Assembly (NCBI RefSeq): GCF_002007215.1
Contig: NZ_MUHX01000032.1
Span: forward strand, 1-33,334
Reading direction: 5' to 3'
Length of the DNA stretch: 33,334 bases
From: Pyramidobacter sp. C12-8
Lineage (GTDB): Bacteria > Synergistota > Synergistia > Synergistales > Dethiosulfovibrionaceae
The stretch's first letter is position 1. Each line of letters starts with the position of its first letter. Made by a program: the position numbers and the translations under genes. Below, piece by piece: positions 1 through 7,396 of this stretch. The notes beneath the pieces were generated by a model. That model had not been told where the DNA came from. It made no database searches and saw only the letters and a program-made list of their open reading frames with translations.

Positions 1-544
1 AACAGGCGCCAGTCACGATCCCCGTCGCATCGTCAATATAAGCGTGCAGCGTCGCACGCCCGTTCCCCCTGCCAAACCATTCAAACGACGTGGCGTCAGT
101 CTGCCACAACATCCCCGCGGCCACCTTCCGCGGTCGGGAACGGTGAAGCTTCGGCCGCCGCCGCACACTCTTCTTGCTCCTGATCCCCTCGTCCTTCAGA
201 ATGCGGACGACACTCGAACGACTGATCCCGATCCCCTCCCGTTCGTTCAGGCATTCCGCAAAGTGAGAGAAGTTGAAATCGTAATAGACCTCCTCATACG
301 CCTTCAGCACCGACTCCCGAACCTCATCTCCGATCCTGCGCCGAGACGTTCTGCCGCGGTTGCCGTGAACAAGTCCCGCCGCCCCTTGAGCGACGAACCT
401 CTTCTTGATCCTGATGATTTGCCGTTGACAGAGCCCCAGCTTTTCCGCCGCCTCCCTGTTCGTCATGCGTCCCTCGACAAGCGCTCCGATAATCCTGATA
501 CGATCCAGTTCCTTTTGTGACAATGTCATTCGCTCCTGTTTCAT
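1..544 (-). CDS. Transposase, ISNCY/IS1202-like, N-terminal part
   Basis: About 181 codons of a DNA transposase are present; the rest lies beyond the left edge. The N-terminus carries a helix-turn-helix (MTNREAAEKLGLCQRQ, about residues 28-43), followed by the VHGNRGR motif, which I associate with ISNCY/IS1202-group transposases. A second DNA-binding stretch follows. Near the cut end, QTDATSFEW contains what is probably the first catalytic Asp of the DDE triad. ATG at 544 lacks a clear ribosome site. A second in-frame ATG at 529 is preceded by CAGGAGCG and may be the real start. The reading frame has no stop in the visible part, so the element may be active, but the catalytic core cannot be checked here. 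Confidence 0.8.
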   Translation of the reverse strand, partial: MKQERMTLSQKELDRIRIIGALVEGRMTNREAAEKLGLCQRQIIRIKKRFVAQGAAGLVHGNRGRTSRRRIGDEVRESVLKAYEEVYYDFNFSHFAECLNEREGIGISRSSVVRILKDEGIRSKKSVRRRPKLHRSRPRKVAAGMLWQTDATSFEWFGRGNGRATLHAYIDDATGIVTGAC

Positions 545-613
545 GAACGGTATTATCTCAGAGTGACATTTTCTTGGAACAGTTATGGGTGACTTTATCA
601 CTGAACAACGACA
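1..613 (-). mobile_element. Insertion sequence end, ISNCY/IS1202-like, truncated by window edge
   Basis: This is the 5' portion of an insertion sequence: a transposase reading leftwards off the window, preceded by about 70 non-coding bases (545-613) that end where a CRISPR repeat remnant begins. The putative tip on the minus strand starts TGTCGTTGTTCAGTG at 613. Inside it are two GTGAC-containing motifs (near 562 and 586), resembling the subterminal sites of ISNCY-type elements. The other end and any target duplication lie outside the window. The exact tip is inferred from where repeat identity stops. Confidence 0.7.
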
Positions 614-1440
614 CTCGCGGAGCGCGACCTTGACAGTCAATTTCCTGTATGCTAAGATTCATGTTTCAATTCACGCGCTCCTCGCGGAGCGCGACCGCCG
701 CTTTGAGGGTTATTCAGCGCGTAAGCGACGTTTCAATTCACGCGCTCCTCGCGGAGCGCGACCCTGTCCTGAAAGGCGTAGTCGCTGACGCCGCGCGTGT
801 TTCAATTCACGCGCTCCTCGCGGAGCGCGACCATTCTGTTGGACATGGTTATTTGTTCTCCTTTCTGTTTCAATTCACGCGCTCCTCGCGGAGCGCGACC
901 GAGCTGCTGCACGCGCCGCGTTGACGTAAAACCGTTTCAATTCACGCGCTCCTCGCGGAGCGCGACGTTAACGGTGAAATGATTATTCCATTCTGCAAAA
1001 TGTTTCAATTCACGCGCTCCTCGCGGAGCGCGACACGGGGATTCCCCGCAGCGTCGCGATTCCTGCCACGTTTCAATTCACGCGCTCCTCGCGGAGCGCG
1101 ACGCGCCCTCGTTCGCTTCTTCTTCGGCCGGCTCCGTGTTTCAATTCACGCGCTCCTCGCGGAGCGCGACGTCATGTTTCAGGCATATACATTCGTCCGC
1201 CCCACGGTTTCAATTCACGCGCTCCTCGCGGAGCGCGACTGGCAATGTAATTGACTTTTCCGACTGCCAGACGTTTCAATTCACGCGCTCCTCGCGGAGC
1301 GCGACAATGATCTCAACGGGGTTTTAAAAAAACGAAAGGAGTTTCAATTCACGCGCTCCTCGCGGAGCGCGACGAAGAAGGTCTCAATCTGCTCGGCGAG
1401 GCGTCCGGTTTCAATTCACGCGCTCCTCGCGGAGCGCGAC
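614..1440 (-). CRISPR. Type I-C CRISPR array, 12 full repeats plus one truncated repeat
   Basis: There are twelve identical 33-bp repeats starting at 663, 730, 799, 867, 934, 1002, 1070, 1138, 1207, 1273, 1341 and 1408. On the plus strand they begin GTTTCAATTC and end GAGCGCGAC, with a GCGCTCC-TCGC-GGAGCGC hairpin. Spacers are 33-36 nt. Read on the minus strand the repeat ends in ATTGAAAC, the usual I-C crRNA 5' handle. The array is therefore transcribed leftwards, in line with the cas operon, and the newest spacers are near 1440. At the old end only the last 15 bases of a repeat survive (614-628), followed by one more spacer (629-662). The remainder was removed or separated by the adjoining insertion sequence. 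Confidence 0.97.
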
Positions 1441-1665
1441 AGTGGTACTTTTGAGACGGGTATTTCCCCGCTTTCTCGAAGCGTTCCCGCGAAGTTCGTC
1501 GCAAGCTCTATTTCCTTGTGGCTTTCACAGTGTATCTTACAGGGATTTTCCGTGTTCCCATTAACCGCGACGGCCTAGGGAATAGTATGACGAATTTTCT
1601 TCACAGCTGAATGGTTGGGCGTGCGTTTGCCGGATCACCGATTTTTGCGCGCTTGGGGTTCGCGC
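1441..1665 (-). promoter_or_regulatory. Type I-C CRISPR leader region
   Basis: This 225-base non-coding stretch lies between the end of cas2 and the first repeat, on the side expected for the leader from repeat orientation. It should carry the array promoter and the signals for spacer integration. I see no convincing sigma-70 promoter in it, so the role rests on position. Confidence 0.65.
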
Positions 1666-1956
1666 TTACAGAATGAGTGCCGATTCCGGGTTGTAACTTT
1701 TCTTCGCGCCTATGTGTTCCACTCGTTTTTCCCAGTTGTTGCCGAGGAGGTAAAAACGCAGACTGTCCACTTCTGGATCGATTTGGGCGATCAGCTGGGC
1801 TTTCAGGGTAATCCACTGGGCCCAGTCGAGTTTGCATTCGAACACGGAGAACTGGACGCGGGCGCCGTGGTTCTCGCACAACCTGGCGACGCGGCGCAGG
1901 CGTTTGGCTCCGCCGGCGCTGTCGGTGCTGACGTCATACGCGATGACTACGAGCAT
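1666..1956 (-). CDS. cas2: Cas2 (type I-C), spacer-integration subunit
   Basis: The 96-residue protein has the Cas2 ferredoxin-like start, MLVVIAYDVST, with the conserved Asp after the first strand. RRVARLCENHGARVQFSVFE follows, matching the second strand and helix of I-C Cas2 proteins. Cas2 dimers bridge two Cas1 dimers in the integrase complex that inserts new spacers at the leader end. The gene is last in the I-C operon, 9 bases after cas1 and directly before the leader. Length and motifs are normal for the family. Assignment to I-C rests on both the sequence and the operon. Confidence 0.97.
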   Translation of the reverse strand: MLVVIAYDVSTDSAGGAKRLRRVARLCENHGARVQFSVFECKLDWAQWITLKAQLIAQIDPEVDSLRFYLLGNNWEKRVEHIGAKKSYNPESALIL

Positions 1957-1965
1957 GGCAAGCCC

Positions 1966-3021
1966 TCATTTGAGAAAGAACGGCGGATAACCGTCCAGAT
2001 CGCCGCGCAGAAAACGGGCAAGAAGCATCGCCTGGACGTAGGGGAGCAAGCCGAGGGGGATTTTTTCCTGCAAATAGGGGTGAGTAATTTCTTCTTGTTT
2101 GCGATTTTGCCAATTTTGCAGGAAGGTTTCTTTGCGGGGCGTTTCGTTGAGGAGAACGGCTCCGTTTTCCCGGACGGTAAAGTCGGCGGCAGCGATTTTT
2201 CTGAGGTTGACGAGGCTGAGGACAAAGCGGTCGACGAGGTAGGCGCGTAGTTCTTCCATGAGGTCGAGGGCCAGGCTGGGGCGACCGGGACGGTCGCGGT
2301 GGAGAAAGCCGACACAGGGGTCGAGGCCGACGGTTTCGAGGGCGCTGGTTATTTCCGAGGCGAGCAATGAATAACCGAAGGAGAGGAGGGCGTTGATTCG
2401 GTCCGTCGGAGGACGACGGTTTCGGCCGTGGAAGTAGAATTGTTCTTTTTCGCCGAGGATCATGTGGTCGAAACAGCTGAAGTATTCTCCGGCGCTGTCG
2501 CCTTCGATTCCGCGGATGGTGTCGAGATCCGGTTTTGCATGGACGCGGATTTTCTGGAGCTGGACGGCGAGGTTTCTGATCGGCTGTTCGTAGGGTTCTG
2601 ATTCTTTACCGTCGCGGGCGGCGCGCTGGAGAACGGTACGGCTGTTGGCGATTTTGGCGGCGATGATGGCTCGCGCGATTTGGGCCGACTGAATGGGATC
2701 GTCGGCCTTTCGATATTGCAAACGGCGCAGCAGGACGTTGCCATGTACGGGAGCAGTCAGTTTGGCGATGAAGCGGCCGTAGACGCTCATGAAGGAGACG
2801 GCGACGCCGTGATCGGCGCACAGTTGCATGGCTCCGGGGCTGAGGCTGACGCGGCCGAAGCAGACGATGTTTTCGAACAGGTGGATGGGGAATTTGCGCA
2901 GAGTCCGCCCTTCGCTACGGATGTCGACGGTTTCCCCGTCGCGGGCGACGTAGGCGCCATCAATGTTGAGGTAGAGGGTATTCAGCAGGTGTCTCATGCA
3001 GTGTCTCATGCAGTGTCTCAT
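1966..3021 (-). CDS. cas1: Cas1 (type I-C), CRISPR integrase
   Basis: Cas1 is the metal-dependent integrase that joins new spacers to the leader-proximal repeat. With the start chosen here it is 351 residues, slightly long. The active-site Glu is in the IEGDSAGEYF region, His in GFLHRDRPG and the acidic residue in ALDLMEELR, all in the expected order. I chose ATG at 3021 because GAGGAG lies 7 bases upstream. In-frame ATGs follow at 3009 and 2997, and the one at 2997 (MRHLLNTLYLN) matches the family's usual N-terminus. The extra MRHC units come from a 12-bp tandem repeat shared with the end of cas4, which overlaps this gene by 62 bases. A TTG at 3036 is also possible. Confidence 0.96.
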   Translation of the reverse strand: MRHCMRHCMRHLLNTLYLNIDGAYVARDGETVDIRSEGRTLRKFPIHLFENIVCFGRVSLSPGAMQLCADHGVAVSFMSVYGRFIAKLTAPVHGNVLLRRLQYRKADDPIQSAQIARAIIAAKIANSRTVLQRAARDGKESEPYEQPIRNLAVQLQKIRVHAKPDLDTIRGIEGDSAGEYFSCFDHMILGEKEQFYFHGRNRRPPTDRINALLSFGYSLLASEITSALETVGLDPCVGFLHRDRPGRPSLALDLMEELRAYLVDRFVLSLVNLRKIAAADFTVRENGAVLLNETPRKETFLQNWQNRKQEEITHPYLQEKIPLGLLPYVQAMLLARFLRGDLDGYPPFFLK

Positions 3022-3670
3022 GCAGTGTCTCCTCAATATGTTTTTTCAGGTAGTTTTCCACGGTGCGGCTCATTTTCGGCTGGCAGATGTCGCTGATGGA
3101 ACAGCTCTTGCAGTGGGGCAAAAGCACAGCCGGCGGGATGACGCCAGCGTCGAGGAGTTGATGAGCCTGGACGCAGGCGTTTTCCATCTCGGCGCGAAGC
3201 TGAGGCGTGAAGGCGACTTCTTCACGGCGGCGCGGGGTTCCGTAAAAGAGGGCGCCTGTTTCGATGCGGCAGCCGAGCATTTCTTCGAGGCAGGCGGCCT
3301 GAGCGCAGAGTTGGATGCGGTCGCAGTCTTTTGCCTTAGGGCGGCCGTGTTTGTACTCTACGGGGTAAGGGCGCCATGTTCCTTTCTGTCCCGGCAGAAG
3401 CACGCCGGCGTCGTCCTGATGGAACTCGACGACGTCGGCCACGCCGGAGATCTTCAGGCGCTCGCAGCGCAGGGGCAGGCCGCGGGCGACGTGCAGGCCG
3501 GGGCGGTTCTCGCTCTCGTCGGAATGGGCTTTTTCGTGAAGCAGGCGGCCCTGCGCCGTGAAGATGTTTTCCTGCCACTGCCGCTCGATGTGGATCAGCG
3601 CCCACTGGCGCGGACAGAACAACAGATGCTGAAGTCCGGAGATCAAAATGTACTCGTCGGAGAGAGGCAT
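2960..3670 (-). CDS. cas4: Cas4 (type I-C), prespacer-trimming Fe-S nuclease
   Basis: At 236 residues, this is a RecB-like nuclease with a 4Fe-4S cluster that works with Cas1-Cas2 to trim prespacers and select PAM-bearing ends. The first cluster cysteine is C19 in FCPRQW, and the other three are in HCKSCSISDICQP near the C-terminus. The nuclease core shows GVADVVEF and PVEYKHGRPK, giving the conserved Asp, Glu and Lys. The extreme C-terminus is unusual: a run of HETL units encoded by the tandem repeat, ending in PAEYPLPQH. It begins one base after the stop of cas7c and overlaps cas1 by 62 bases, which suggests tight translational coupling of the adaptation genes. Confidence 0.95.
   Translation of the reverse strand: MPLSDEYILISGLQHLLFCPRQWALIHIERQWQENIFTAQGRLLHEKAHSDESENRPGLHVARGLPLRCERLKISGVADVVEFHQDDAGVLLPGQKGTWRPYPVEYKHGRPKAKDCDRIQLCAQAACLEEMLGCRIETGALFYGTPRRREEVAFTPQLRAEMENACVQAHQLLDAGVIPPAVLLPHCKSCSISDICQPKMSRTVENYLKKHIEETLHETLHETLHETPAEYPLPQH
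2989..3031. repeat. 12-bp tandem repeat across the cas4/cas1 overlap
   Basis: Three full copies and one partial copy of GTGTCTCATGCA (plus strand) occupy the overlap of cas4 and cas1. In the cas4 frame each unit encodes ETLH. In the cas1 frame each encodes MRHC and so supplies an in-frame ATG, at 3021, 3009 and 2997. Because the unit length is a multiple of three, gain or loss of copies keeps both genes in frame. Confidence 0.97.
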
Positions 3671-3671
3671 G

Positions 3672-4538
3672 TCACTCCACCGCGCTGTATTCCTCTGGGT
3701 TCAAACCATCAAGCGGTTTCACTTCGACTCTGTACTCCTTCCAGCTCGTCGCATCCTCAGGAGCCGTGACCGACAGGCTTCTGTGCACCTGCGCGGAACT
3801 ATATTGCCCTGTCTTGCAGTTGTGCTTCCACCAATAGACGCGCTTCACTTCCATGCTGCCGTCCGGACGAGCTGACGACGCGTCGTTTTCAAAGAGCGTG
3901 ATCAGCGCTTTATGAAGCAGTTCCGCATCTTCCTCGGAAAAACCCGTCTTTTCGGCCAGCTGACAGTTGATGCTGCCGTAGAAAACATAGACACTGTGTG
4001 CGACACGGTGCTTCATACCCATGGTATCCGGCGATTTGGAACCGTCCTTGGTCGGCTCTCCATTGACGCTTTTCGTGATCTGCATGCTGTCGATATTAAC
4101 CGGCAAAACGGTCATGGCCGATTGAACGGTTACGGGCCCGCGCACGCCGACGGAAACGCCTTTGCTCTTTTCTTCGTCGCCGCTTTTGTTGCCGAAGGCG
4201 AACACCTGCCCGAAACTTCTTACATCGAGCCACTTCTTACAGGCCTCGCGCGCATAGCGCTCGCGATCTTTCCTGTCGTCTTCGCTCAACTCTTTCTCCG
4301 CGCGTTCTTTCAGACTGTTATAACCGTCGTCCGTGCGTTCAGCCGCCTGAACGAAAATTCTTTGTCCAAGGTCCTGCCAGCGGTTGCGGATTTTGCGTTT
4401 CAGACAGACGTCAGAAATCTCGCCATATCCGTCGTAATTCTCGCGGGGGCGATTGCCATTCAGCGGATCGCCATTGGGGTTGGCATTATTCACAGATAGT
4501 ATCACGGCAAAATCGATTTTGTTCTGCAAAACTGACAT
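3672..4538 (-). CDS. cas7c: Cas7c (Csd2), type I-C Cascade backbone
   Basis: The 288-residue protein has the Csd2/Csh2-family start (DFAVILSVNNANPNGDP), an RRM-fold Cas7. Several copies line up along the crRNA to form the helical backbone of the I-C effector. VRSFGQVFAF and GVRGPVTVQ, followed by TKSVNGEPTKDGSKSPDTMG, match conserved segments of this family. The start ATG has an excellent ribosome site, GGAGGAGATAACG, immediately upstream. The same 13 bases precede the internal cas11c start. It lies 21 bases after the end of cas8c and one base before cas4. Confidence 0.97.
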   Translation of the reverse strand: MSVLQNKIDFAVILSVNNANPNGDPLNGNRPRENYDGYGEISDVCLKRKIRNRWQDLGQRIFVQAAERTDDGYNSLKERAEKELSEDDRKDRERYAREACKKWLDVRSFGQVFAFGNKSGDEEKSKGVSVGVRGPVTVQSAMTVLPVNIDSMQITKSVNGEPTKDGSKSPDTMGMKHRVAHSVYVFYGSINCQLAEKTGFSEEDAELLHKALITLFENDASSARPDGSMEVKRVYWWKHNCKTGQYSSAQVHRSLSVTAPEDATSWKEYRVEVKPLDGLNPEEYSAVE

Positions 4539-4559
4539 CGTTATCTCCTCCGTTGTTAT

Positions 4560-4997
4560 TTATTCTCCAGAATCTTGCTGCTCAGCGGCTTTTTTCTCGC
4601 GTTCCTTTTGCGCTTTCGCTTCTGCGGCAGCTTTCATATCCTGCTGGAATTTTTCCAACTGGCAGCGGTACCCGAGGATAAAAAGTTCCGTCAGAGGTTT
4701 GTCCAAATCATCTGTCCATTCAGACAAGCCCGAAACGATCTCATTTATTTCCGCTATAAGTCTTGCTTTTAGTCCGAATCTTGAGCTCTGTAACTTTCCA
4801 GTGTACGGCTGCAGCTGCGATTCCAAAATCTGCCATGTTTTCATGGGACGCTTGGAGAACTGATGCATCAAACGCTCTGCATTGGTCTGCCTGTTCTCTC
4901 CGTCGAGCTTGTTCACATAACTTTCGATATTCTCAGCATACGCCAGCAAGCGGCCGAACTGATAACTGCGATCCGGATAATCGGGTTGAAGCGCCAC
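4560..4997 (-). CDS. cas11c: Cas11c small subunit from an internal start in cas8c
   Basis: An in-frame GTG at 4997 is preceded by AAAGGAGGAGATAACG, a near-perfect ribosome site whose last 13 bases are identical to those before the cas7c ATG. Translation from it gives 145 residues (starting V/M-ALQPDYPDRSYQFGR), which is the alpha-helical C-terminal region of Cas8c. It is established for I-C systems that this region is also made as an independent small subunit, Cas11c, lining the belly of Cascade next to the Cas7 backbone. The start is my reading from the sequence. Length and position agree with the known family. There is no other cas11 gene in this operon. Confidence 0.85.
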   Translation of the reverse strand: MALQPDYPDRSYQFGRLLAYAENIESYVNKLDGENRQTNAERLMHQFSKRPMKTWQILESQLQPYTGKLQSSRFGLKARLIAEINEIVSGLSEWTDDLDKPLTELFILGYRCQLEKFQQDMKAAAEAKAQKEREKKAAEQQDSGE

Positions 4998-6635
4998 CGT
5001 TATCTCCTCCTTTTGTCCTCGATCGTTATAGTATTTTCTTACAAGCGCGCAGGTGACCGTCATAATCATTTCTCGATCGGAGTCTTCCTTTACAGCCGCC
5101 GGATTTGAAGCACGCCTGAACAGCGTCTTGACAAGATCCCCCGGTAACGGCCGGCTTTCCAAAATGCAGGGGATCAGCCGGTCCATTGTGGCATGAAGCA
5201 GATGGTCGGGGACGGGGTGTTGGGGCTTAGGCCTGGGATCGGCCGGAGAAATCTGGTATGCCGCCTTGATGATATCCAGAGGAGCGGGGGCTCCGAAAAA
5301 GGCATGAGTTTTCTTTTCGTCTTTCTTGTCGTGCTTATACGCATGAAGCCATTGGCAGGTATTGTGCCAGTTTTCGATTCGACTCAAGAAATCAGAACCA
5401 GATATCTCCTGATAATAGGTTACGGCCAACCGACCGTCTGTAGCTGAATTCAGCCCCAGCACGACAACTTGCGAAGCCCCATCCAGCTCTTTTTTGTATC
5501 CCTGCATGACAAGAATCAGACGCTTCGCAAATCCCTCACGGGTATCAATATCGCCGTCAAAAGCCGAATTATCCGTTGGATCCTCTGTCAAAAGGTCTGC
5601 GCTGTCATCGTCAAAGGCCGGGATTCTCTGGTTTTTCGTTCCCCAGATGACATAAATCTGCCCTTTCTCATGCCAACTCTGTTTCTGTACCAACCATCGC
5701 AGAGCGTTAAAAGCTTTTTGCGAAGTCTCATACCCCACACACATAGCCTGCTTGGACGTAGCGAAGCGGCCTCGATAGGTAAAGTTTTCAGAATCATTTG
5801 AGGAGATCAGTTTCGACTTTGAGTTCGTAAATGGGATACGACAAAGATGTTTCAGCCCGGGGACAACTTCCCGCCCCTGTACATAACATAAGTCCGTACT
5901 GCGTTCAGCCTCCAATTTTTCCAGATAGTATTCTTTATAGGACTGCCAGAAATCCGGCACCTCCCAAATTTTGTCTCTCACTTCTCCCGGGTAATGAACG
6001 CAAATTCGGACAAAAGCCTCAGATACATCAGGGACGATTTTTCTATTGTAAAGAGGATATTTTACGATTTCTTTACGAGGAACCTGCACAGCCACAATAT
6101 GCTCCGGAATACTGCCACTGAGGATATTCCGTGCAATGAGGTCCGATACCAGAGTATTCCTTTTTAAATAAGCCACGATTACGTCAAGATGCTTTTTGAC
6201 AATTCCATTACATCGTGCCGCCAGCTCATTCAGGCGTTGCATATAAAGTGTACGGGCTTCATGGAATTCCTGGCGGCTTTCTTCATTCTTCTTACGAAGT
6301 TTATCTGATGGTTCCTCGCTGCTTTTGAGCCAAAGGTAATCATAGTAGTCACCAGCCATATACTTAAGCTTGTCGAAGAGCACATGCGCGCATGCACCGC
6401 TCGTTCGATTCTGAGAATCTTCCGTACATGGAATGAACGTGCTCTGTTCTTCGTGTCCTTCTATTACTCGTGCATTGATAATCTTTCCTCCGGCATCAAG
6501 CGTCAGTTCGACCTGAACGGATTGAATCATCTGCCCTACAGGTGCAAGCATTGGAGCATCGACAATCTCTCGATTCGATTTAAGTACCTCCGCACAGTTG
6601 TCGTAGGTATCATACAGTTTTTGCAACCAACTCAT
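4560..6635 (-). CDS. cas8c: Cas8c (Csd1), type I-C Cascade large subunit
   Basis: The large subunit of I-C Cascade recognises the PAM and helps recruit Cas3. The protein is 691 residues when started at MSWLQKLYDTYDNC, the typical Csd1 N-terminus. ATG at 6635 overlaps the cas5c stop in an ATGA, so the pair is translationally coupled. Csd1 landmarks include GLKHLCRIPF, NFTYRGRF and the C-terminal QFGRLLAYAE helix. The last 30 or so residues are an unusually Lys/Glu/Ala-rich tail. The final 145 codons also form a separately translated cas11c. A longer reading from further upstream is open but would run deep into cas5c and is rejected. Confidence 0.97.
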   Translation of the reverse strand: MSWLQKLYDTYDNCAEVLKSNREIVDAPMLAPVGQMIQSVQVELTLDAGGKIINARVIEGHEEQSTFIPCTEDSQNRTSGACAHVLFDKLKYMAGDYYDYLWLKSSEEPSDKLRKKNEESRQEFHEARTLYMQRLNELAARCNGIVKKHLDVIVAYLKRNTLVSDLIARNILSGSIPEHIVAVQVPRKEIVKYPLYNRKIVPDVSEAFVRICVHYPGEVRDKIWEVPDFWQSYKEYYLEKLEAERSTDLCYVQGREVVPGLKHLCRIPFTNSKSKLISSNDSENFTYRGRFATSKQAMCVGYETSQKAFNALRWLVQKQSWHEKGQIYVIWGTKNQRIPAFDDDSADLLTEDPTDNSAFDGDIDTREGFAKRLILVMQGYKKELDGASQVVVLGLNSATDGRLAVTYYQEISGSDFLSRIENWHNTCQWLHAYKHDKKDEKKTHAFFGAPAPLDIIKAAYQISPADPRPKPQHPVPDHLLHATMDRLIPCILESRPLPGDLVKTLFRRASNPAAVKEDSDREMIMTVTCALVRKYYNDRGQKEEITVALQPDYPDRSYQFGRLLAYAENIESYVNKLDGENRQTNAERLMHQFSKRPMKTWQILESQLQPYTGKLQSSRFGLKARLIAEINEIVSGLSEWTDDLDKPLTELFILGYRCQLEKFQQDMKAAAEAKAQKEREKKAAEQQDSGE
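5001..5013 (-). promoter_or_regulatory. Internal ribosome binding site for cas11c
   Basis: On the minus strand this reads AAAGGAGGAGATA, ending 3 bases before the GTG at 4997. It includes AGGAGG complementary to the 16S tail at good spacing. The 13 bases GGAGGAGATAACG are shared exactly with the cas7c translation start region (4539-4551). Confidence 0.85.
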
Positions 6636-7366
6636 GCTTGTATCACATCCCTGCACAGATCTTCCACAGGTTGGCAGTTGCGCCTCAACATAAAGGATTC
6701 TTTCTCCCAATCACACAGTTCTCTGACCTCGGTGCATTGATATGGCAACATAAAGTTAATAATTCCATACGCCATTGCAGGACGCCAAAGTCTCAGTTCC
6801 AGCTTTTCCCTGCCAGTATCAGAAGGATAATTGAATCCATGATACATCATGCCAAAGCCCAGTTCAGGCGTCTGATCGTAAGCCCCTCTTCCTTCTCCAA
6901 ACGTACACGGTTCGACATATCCCTGGCATTCACGCGTGCCGAGAAAGATATCCCGCCGTCCGCCTCGTTTGATCATTCGCTGCGCGATCTGAAAATGTTT
7001 GTCTTCGTTGCGATCCGGAGCAAGGTCGGGCATGTTCGGATTCCATTCGAAATGGGCTTCGACCTGATAACGGACTTTGTACAGATACGTGTAGTACGAA
7101 AGCGTGTTCGCAGCCGCATTCGGTCCATGCGCATACAATATCGGCTTAACTCCTTTCGTCTGCATTCTGATGGGATTCATCACGCGCACTCGGTCGATGT
7201 ACCAGATGAACGTCGGCTTCCAATAGATGCTCTCCGTAATGCCGACAAGCGCCTGATACGTCGGGATCGGGTAGGTGCTTTTCTCGCCTCCGACCCGCGT
7301 CAGGGGATCGCTGAACAGCGCATACTCCCCCCAGACTTGATAAGCAACCCTGTTGGCTTTTTGCAT
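6632..7366 (-). CDS. cas5c: Cas5c (Cas5d), pre-crRNA endonuclease and handle-binding subunit
   Basis: The 244-residue Cas5 carries the family start VWGEYALFSDPLTRVGGEKSTYPIPT. In I-C systems there is no Cas6; Cas5c cleaves the repeat hairpin and stays on the crRNA 5' handle. The helix after YQALVGITESIYWKPTF and the YLYKVRYQVEAHFEWN strand match the Cas5d fold, and the catalytic Tyr/Lys/His cluster is expected around these segments. The start ATG has AAGGAGG 7 bases upstream. It lies 30 bases after cas3, and its stop overlaps the cas8c start by 4 bases. Confidence 0.96.
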   Translation of the reverse strand: MQKANRVAYQVWGEYALFSDPLTRVGGEKSTYPIPTYQALVGITESIYWKPTFIWYIDRVRVMNPIRMQTKGVKPILYAHGPNAAANTLSYYTYLYKVRYQVEAHFEWNPNMPDLAPDRNEDKHFQIAQRMIKRGGRRDIFLGTRECQGYVEPCTFGEGRGAYDQTPELGFGMMYHGFNYPSDTGREKLELRLWRPAMAYGIINFMLPYQCTEVRELCDWEKESFMLRRNCQPVEDLCRDVIQA

Positions 7367-7396
7367 GCGTTCGCCTCCTTGTTCTTTTTTGCCGAT

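Noticed and set aside
585-1327. Open frames on the plus strand with repeated FQFTRSSRSAT or SIHALLAERD
   Set aside because: They are translations of the I-C repeats and spacers, not genes.
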